A stretch of DNA of 64,000 bases, taken from contig OX291544.1 of NCBI GenBank assembly GCA_946406115.1, positions 8,494,001 to 8,558,000 on the forward strand, in the 5' to 3' direction. Position numbers and translations under genes: made by a program. Below are positions 60,301 through 64,000 of this stretch, one piece after another; position 1 is the stretch's first letter, and every line of letters starts with the position of its first letter. This DNA is from Apoda limacodes. Taxonomy: Eukaryota; Arthropoda; Insecta; Lepidoptera; Limacodidae. The notes under the pieces were generated by a model. The model was not told where the DNA came from. It was given only the letters and a program-made list of their open reading frames with translations, and did no database searches.

Positions 60301-60871
60301 TTATATGGATATCTTTATCCTAACTCCACTGACCCCTTAATTTTTTTTTTATCTGTGATAGAGATACGTAGGATCCTTACTTATTTTTGTACAGATTTTC
60401 ATATATCCTTTGTGGTAGATGCTAAGTTTTGTCACCTCACATTGTATGACCCTTATGCAAATTCAAAACTTTAATTAATAAATACCTATTAAATAGCTTT
60501 GATACAAGCAAACTTGAAGTATAAACGATAACGATATTTAAACTACAGTTTATGCCTAGATGGGCTGAGCGATAAACATAAAAGGTTTATGAGCTACAGC
60601 CTTATCAACAAATCACGATAAATGACTGTAAGTGTATGCGGGCTTAAATCATGAGACTCGTAAAATCCCTTACATACATACTATTATGTATGGTTCACTT
60701 AAGTTACCCTACGAGCACGGTGGGTAATGAATACGTAATTCGTTGTCTAAATGTTGAAATTGAAATTGGTAGACCTTATTATCATAGTTTCTTTGATAAA
60801 GGAAACAAATGCAATATATTAATGTGATGTTATAGAGTTAAAATGTTTTCTGTCCGTCTATAATTAAATGA

Positions 60872-62585
60872 CATTAAATGCTGCCTCGAGGTTCAGTAAA
60901 AAAGCAACTTCAGGAGCTAAATTCTAATTCATCGGAAAAATAGGTGGGCGGCTTGCGAGCTATCTCTCTGGGATTCGTGCTTTCCGGTCGCTTGCTTAAG
61001 CTGCCGAAGGGAACTTTTGCCAGCCGTTGTTACCACCACTGCGAAAGACCGATGTTGACTTAGGCAATAGTGCAAAAGAGAAAGCCGATCTTCTGGGCAG
61101 TCTCTTTGCCTCTAACTGGAATATGTCTGTACCACCTACTATACCGTGGTGTGGTGAGAACATGCTGGAAATCTACATATCACTCCATAACTTCATGGAA
61201 GACGGCGAATATGCGCCCGGTGCCCAAAAAGGGTGATAGATCCACTCCATCGAATTATAGGTCTACCGCTATTACCTCCCTCCTCTCCAAGGTTATAGAG
61301 CGTGTAATCAACAAATAGCTTCTAAGATACCTAGAAAACGACACGACCTGGTCAGTGACCGTCAATATGGGTTTCGTTACAGTCGATCGACTGGTGACCT
61401 TCTAGTGTATCTCAGGGCACTAGCCATTGAGAGTCAGGGGGAGGCATTGGCATGTAGCCTAGACATAGCAAAGGCTTTTGATCGAGTCTGGAACCGGGGT
61501 CTTCTATCAAAGTTGCCATCTTACGGAGTGCGCGAGGGTTTCTGCAAATGGCGTACGAGCCGCAGTTGACGGTAGTTGCTCTGATAGCATGTACATTAAT
61601 GCTGGTGTCCCTCAAGGCTCTGTACTGTTTTAACTGCATATCAATGACATGTTGGCCAGCAACATCATACATTGCTATGCAGATAACAGTACTGGATCGT
61701 GCAAGCATCCCTCGTTCCCTTGTGGAGGAAAAGCTTGGAGAACTTGTGTCTCAAATCGAAACCACTCTTTCTTAGGTCTCTGGCTGTGGATGGGAAAACT
61801 TGGTCCGATGCAACTCTACAAAGACACAAGTCTGCGCGTTCACCGCTTCGAAAACCCCAACCCCACTGCGGTCCCAGAATTCCAGAACACTACCCTCTTC
61901 ATCTCCAAGAGCATTGGGATCCTTGGTGTTGACATCTCCAGCAAAGTTCAGTTCCGAGATCATTTGCAAGAAAAGGTTAAGCTGGCGACAAAAAACTTGG
62001 TGTACTCAACAGAGCGAAGCAGTATTACACGTCGCGGCAAAGGTTGCTGCTTTACAAGTCGCAGTTTGGCCCCAAATGGAGTACTGCTGCCATCTCTAGG
62101 CGGGTGCACCCGGATACCAGCTTTTGACTCGGTTCAACGACGGGCTGTGAGAATTGTCGACGAACCCAAACTCACTTGCCGCATTCAGCCCTCCAGTCTG
62201 AGGAGAGACTTTGCCTTCCTGTGTGTGTTCTACCACTTGTAGAATGAGATGTGTTCAGAGGAATTGTTCAAAATGATGCCCACGGATACTATCTACCATC
62301 GCACCGCTCCTCATCGGCAGGGAATTCATTCCCGCACGAAATCGTTTCGTACAGTGCGGTTTCAGAGAAACTTCCTCCCGCAAACGCTTGGGTTGTGGAA
62401 TGAGTTCCCTGCCAAGGTTTTCTCTAAGGACTACAGTATGGGGTTCTTCAAGAAAGAAGTTATTAGATTTTTGAAGGGTCGGCAACGCGCGAGTGATACC
62501 CCTGGTGTTGCAAGCGTCCATAGGCTACGGTGGCCGCTTACTATCAGGCGGACTGTGAGCTTGTTTGCCATCTTAGTGGTATAAA
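60872..62585 (+). mobile_element. decayed, 5'-truncated second copy of the intronic LINE
   Basis: Homology to 4655-8301 begins at ATTAAATGCTGCCTCGAGG (copy 1 about 6325) and runs to GTGGTATAAAAA at the end. Internal deletions, stops and frameshifts break the reading frame. The catalytic YADD is YADN here (61,674-61,685), so the polymerase would be dead. The last 340 bases (VFSKDYSMGFFKKEVIRFLK ... VASVHRLR) are well kept. No long poly(A) remains. Confidence 0.9.
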
Positions 62586-62744
62586 AAGAAAAATATTATG
62601 GTCCAGTCAAATGGGTGTCAGAAAAAGAACTTAATGCGCATATGACACTCACTTTGCCATTAGTATGTATAGAACAATAATAATTATAATCCAAAAAAAA
62701 ATCAACAAATCACATATTTGGTCAGTGCCATTTGGTCTCAAACT

Positions 62745-62860
62745 AGGCAAGTCTTTTAATATTTATCTTTACATTAATATTTGTCTTGTGCGGGAATCAA
62801 ATCCACCCCCCTCGATTAAACAGTCAGGTCATGATCCACTGAGCCGCTGAGGCTTTTAAT
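62745..62860 (-). mobile_element. SINE copy, reverse orientation, truncated
   Basis: On the minus strand: CGGCTCAGTGGATCATGACC, then GGATTTGATTCCCGCACAAG and ACAAATATTAATGTAAAG. Same group as 18,075-18,236. Confidence 0.6.
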
Positions 62861-63984
62861 GTATATTTATAAGTAAGTCCCTCTTTGTATTTTTAGGACA
62901 CTAGTCAGGGTTAGAAATATTATCATTTGGTTAACGAAATAATTTTGTAAGCAAAGATATTCGGCCCCGAAAAGGGTGAACGTCTCCACAAAATATTCTT
63001 TTCACAAAAGTCTGAGGCTGTTGTGCCTCGACAACGAAAAAGTAAGTTTTTGTCAAAGGTTACAAGCAATTTTTATTTTGTGATAGACTGACATATTCAT
63101 TTATATTCAAATGAGATTCAGCAGGTTGTATCGTATGAATAACTTTTATTAGACATTCCTATATTCTAGATAAATCTTGAACCGGCCTTAGAAAAGTTGA
63201 GAACAAACAGCGGTTTTTATGTTATCATGACATTACGAGACATGATTACTCAATCGAATCAAAAATTTGGATCAGTTACATAAATTGCTTGCAACTAAAT
63301 GCACCAAAGGTTTTTTATTCTCGGGTGAACATAAGATTATGAGGTTCCAAAGTTATTAAACAACACCCAGACTCAAAGCAAACACAAATTATCATCTAAA
63401 TCTGATCCGCGCCCCTCGATATCTCATAAATACAATATATAGTGCATAAATAGTTATTTGCTATACAAGGTTGGGAAGTTGCTTTTTGGCGTGAGTGCTT
63501 TTATTGACTACCAAATAGCAAAGGTTTTAAAGATTGAACCCACGAAAGAAGCGAGTTGTTCAAAAATTTAATCCTGAGCAAAACGAGTATATTAATAAAC
63601 CCAAAAAAAATTCCAGCAGTGCGAAACACACAATTTTTTATCTCACTACAGCGAGGAAAATATATACAAGTGTTTAATTACTTATGAATGGATCAACTAT
63701 ACTTCTTGTAAATAATTTAATTAATTATTAATAACATTATGACAACATTGAAATAGTTTTAACGCCTTTTGTATGTCTGCATGTAGTCAACTTATCGCAA
63801 GCTCAGTGGTACCTACCTATTTTTTGCAGGTAAACTTAGTATTTTACCTACGTCACTGGTGGAGTTATTCATTTTTTTAAAATAAGTTTATTTAGTAAAA
63901 GTAATATGTTTATAGTAAAAACAACCTAAATGATGTACTCAATACGTAATTCCAAATAAATATTTCTTTTCTTTTTCTTTTTTT
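62861..63984. other. non-coding stretch at the right edge
   Basis: AT-rich, no ORF of interest, no repeat recognised until the last 16 bases. Confidence 0.5.
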
Positions 63985-64000
63985 AGGGTTCCGTACCCAA
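63985..64000 (+). repeat. start of another GGTTCCGTACC-family repeat, cut by the window edge
   Basis: AGGGTTCCGTACCCAA matches the first bases of the copy at 50,418. Confidence 0.5.

Overview
The window looks like insect nuclear DNA, most likely from a moth or butterfly. It is AT-rich, intron-rich, and littered with repeat families I recognise from lepidopteran genomes: jockey/CR1-group and RTE-type LINE pieces, tRNA-derived SINEs, and short non-autonomous repeats. Species cannot be fixed from sequence alone. There is no bacterial or organellar gene content.

The only convincing protein-coding gene is on the minus strand between 17,661 and the left edge. It is the 5' half of the flamingo / starry night (stan, CELSR-type) atypical cadherin, a seven-pass adhesion receptor of planar cell polarity. 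I placed 21 coding exons by hand. They splice in frame with no stop: 4,832 coding nt, about 1,610 residues. They encode a signal peptide, a long N-terminal region with three furin-like sites, nine cadherin repeats, the conserved linker after them, an EGF-like domain and the start of a laminin-G domain. The rest of the receptor lies beyond the left edge.

The stan introns carry mobile elements. A nearly full-length LINE (about 4,655-8,301) sits antisense in one intron and widens it from about 140 bp to 3.8 kb. Three shorter RTE-type LINE remnants lie in other introns, also antisense. SINE and other repeat copies are at 10.2-10.4, 10.6-10.9 and 11.95-12.24 kb. One intron holds what looks like a decayed copy of part of the preceding cadherin exon (8,790-8,929). 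Another intron has a GC donor that the reading frame requires.

From 17.7 kb to 64 kb I find no convincing gene. This is probably the upstream region or long 5' intron(s) of stan. It holds SINE and short-repeat copies, a four-copy 165-bp tandem array (24.57-25.23 kb), a 306-bp inverted repeat at about 99% identity (28.8 and 30.5 kb), a decayed hAT transposon with both terminal inverted repeats (31.7-35.35 kb), a GC-rich insert with a 20-bp palindrome (36.3-36.6 kb), a 57-bp minisatellite (36.9-37.3 kb), an RTE fragment (59.3 kb) and a second, dead copy of the intronic LINE (60.9-62.6 kb).

I found no CRISPR array, operon, defence system or clearly new gene. The observations most worth following are the exon-like intron duplicate, the long inverted repeat, the GC-AG intron and the hAT element.
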